A DNA stretch of 13,629 bases, from contig JAAOZO010000198.1 of NCBI GenBank assembly GCA_011605715.1, positions 1-13,629 on the forward strand. The letters are read 5' to 3'. This stretch comes from Nitrososphaerota archaeon. Its GTDB lineage: Archaea > Thermoproteota > EX4484-205 > JAAOZO01. Made by a program: the position numbers and the translations under genes. Positions 12,742-13,629 of the stretch are shown in pieces; the first letter of the stretch is position 1, and each line of letters begins with the position of its first letter. Under the pieces are notes generated by a model. It saw only the letters and a list, made by a program, of their open reading frames with translations, did not search any database and was not told where the DNA came from.

Positions 12742-12777
12742 TAGTAAATAAGCGTCGAGGACTGAAGCGTTTTACTA
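12742..12777. repeat. Inverted repeat TAGTAAA-N22-TTTACTA between convergent genes
   Basis: Arms 12742-12748 and 12771-12777 are perfect seven-base complements; the right arm contains the surE stop codon. Lying just after the Eis-like stop (12733-12735), it could act as a transcript-end hairpin for both strands. The loop of 22 bases is large, so a terminator role is only tentative. Confidence 0.35.
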
Positions 12778-13629
12778 TAACTTCTTTATTTCTTGCTCTA
12801 TAGCTTCTTTGAGAGCAAGCATTTTTTCCTTTGTTTCTTCTGCAGCTCTTTTTTCTCTTTCAATACCCTCTTCTGTTAATTCTAAGCTTGCAGTAAGGTC
12901 TAGCTTTATTGGCGTTATTGAAATTGCATTTTCAACTACTAATGCGTAAAGGTCAGTACCAAGATAACTTTGGTCTATATTTATTTGATTCCCTCCGATC
13001 CAATAGTAAGTAGTACCTCTCGGATCTACCCTTTCAAGAATGAAGTTTTCAAACTTTGTTCGTCCGAGGCTTGTAATTCTAACTGGAGTCTGAGAAGACA
13101 AGCTAAATGGAAAATTAACGTTGATCAGATCTACCTCAGAAGGGAAACTGTTACTCAACAGAAAATCAACGATTTTTGCAGATATTGCTCCATGAGCTAA
13201 AAAATGAGAAAAAGGTCTTGGATGAATCCTAAAGTCACTAGGGACTGCACTACTTATTGATATCGCCTTTACTCCCTGAAGTGCCGATTGTATAGCTGCT
13301 GCAACTGTTCCGCTTGTAAATATGTTATCTATTGTTATGTTGTCTCCTAAATTTATTCCGCTAACTGTAATCAAAGGTTTTTCTCCAATTATGAACTTAA
13401 AAGCTACAACTACAGCATCAGCTGGTGTCCCAGATACTAAGTAAGCACTATGATATTTTCCTTTTTGAAGCTTACTTACAACTTTGTTTATTCTAAGAGG
13501 TTTATGAAGAGTAATAGACTTGCCTGCAGCACTCATCTCATGCTCTGGAACAACGGTAACGATTTCAACGTTACTAAGTTTAATCAAGCTGTTCCACAAA
13601 CTTTTTAAAGCTGGAGAATGAATCCCATC
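12775..13629 (-). CDS. surE: 5'/3'-nucleotidase SurE (partial, N-terminus off the right edge)
   Basis: SurE removes phosphate from nucleoside monophosphates using a divalent metal. The frame is open to the last base of the window, where the first visible residues are D-G-I-H-S-P-A, the second Asp of the family's N-terminal N-D-D-G-I metal site; only about eight residues are missing. There are 284 visible residues. Family marks are VEIVTVVPEHEMSAAGKSITLHKPLRI (21-47) with the metal-binding Ser, GTPADAVVVAF (67-77), ITVSGINLGDN (87-97) with the ligand Asn, and FTSGTVAAAIQSALQGVKAISIS (104-126). The C-terminus has a charged helical tail of about 30 residues (EEGIEREKRAAEE onward), making it somewhat longer than the usual 250-270. 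A TTG at 13599 is not the true start because recognisable SurE sequence continues upstream of it. It is convergent with the Eis-like gene. Confidence 0.94.
   Translation of the reverse strand, partial: DGIHSPALKSLWNSLIKLSNVEIVTVVPEHEMSAAGKSITLHKPLRINKVVSKLQKGKYHSAYLVSGTPADAVVVAFKFIIGEKPLITVSGINLGDNITIDNIFTSGTVAAAIQSALQGVKAISISSAVPSDFRIHPRPFSHFLAHGAISAKIVDFLLSNSFPSEVDLINVNFPFSLSSQTPVRITSLGRTKFENFILERVDPRGTTYYWIGGNQINIDQSYLGTDLYALVVENAISITPIKLDLTASLELTEEGIEREKRAAEETKEKMLALKEAIEQEIKKL

Noticed and set aside
13599..13629. TTG at 13599 as the surE start
   Set aside because: Conserved SurE residues (D-G-I-H) continue in frame to the window end, so the gene is cut by the edge.

Overview
The window looks like a piece of an AT-rich archaeal chromosome, most likely from a thermophilic member of the Thermoproteota/TACK side; species cannot be fixed from the sequence. 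Reasons: TATA-type boxes lie about 26 bases upstream of plausible starts, several transcripts look leaderless, genes inside operons use Shine-Dalgarno sites of the form GGTGAT (complementary to the 3' end of archaeal 16S rRNA), the surface protein has an archaeal layout, and one gap carries what appears to be a box C/D guide RNA, an archaeal and eukaryotic RNA class.

Layout. 1-1349 (minus, cut by the left edge): a BMP-family substrate-binding protein of an ABC importer, probably for nucleosides or similar compounds. A divergent promoter region rich in inverted repeats (1350-1555) separates it from a large membrane-anchored beta-helix/Ig-like surface protein (1556-3583, plus). Next, on the minus strand, are a GH29 alpha-L-fucosidase (4629-5900) and, downstream of it, a class I SAM methyltransferase of unknown substrate (3683-4522). 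A second divergent promoter region (5912-6131) leads into a complete phosphate uptake operon on the plus strand, pstS-pstC-pstA-pstB-phoU (6132-10375), with very short gaps or overlaps. A small SAM methyltransferase follows 36 bases later (10412-11068). The gap 11069-11415 holds the C/D box RNA candidate (about 11119-11184) with its own TATA-like box. It is followed by an Eis-like protein with two GNAT-like parts and an SCP2-like tail (11416-12735), and by a convergent surE nucleotidase gene cut by the right edge (12775-13629, minus).

How it fits together. The Pst operon captures phosphate (PstS), imports it (PstC/PstA/PstB) and modulates transport (PhoU). SurE releases phosphate from nucleoside monophosphates, and the BMP protein may bind nucleosides, so a loose theme of phosphate and nucleotide scavenging is possible but not proven. 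The fucosidase has no signal peptide and so acts inside the cell. No mobile elements, CRISPR arrays, tRNAs or rRNAs were seen. Both edge genes are partial but otherwise look intact.
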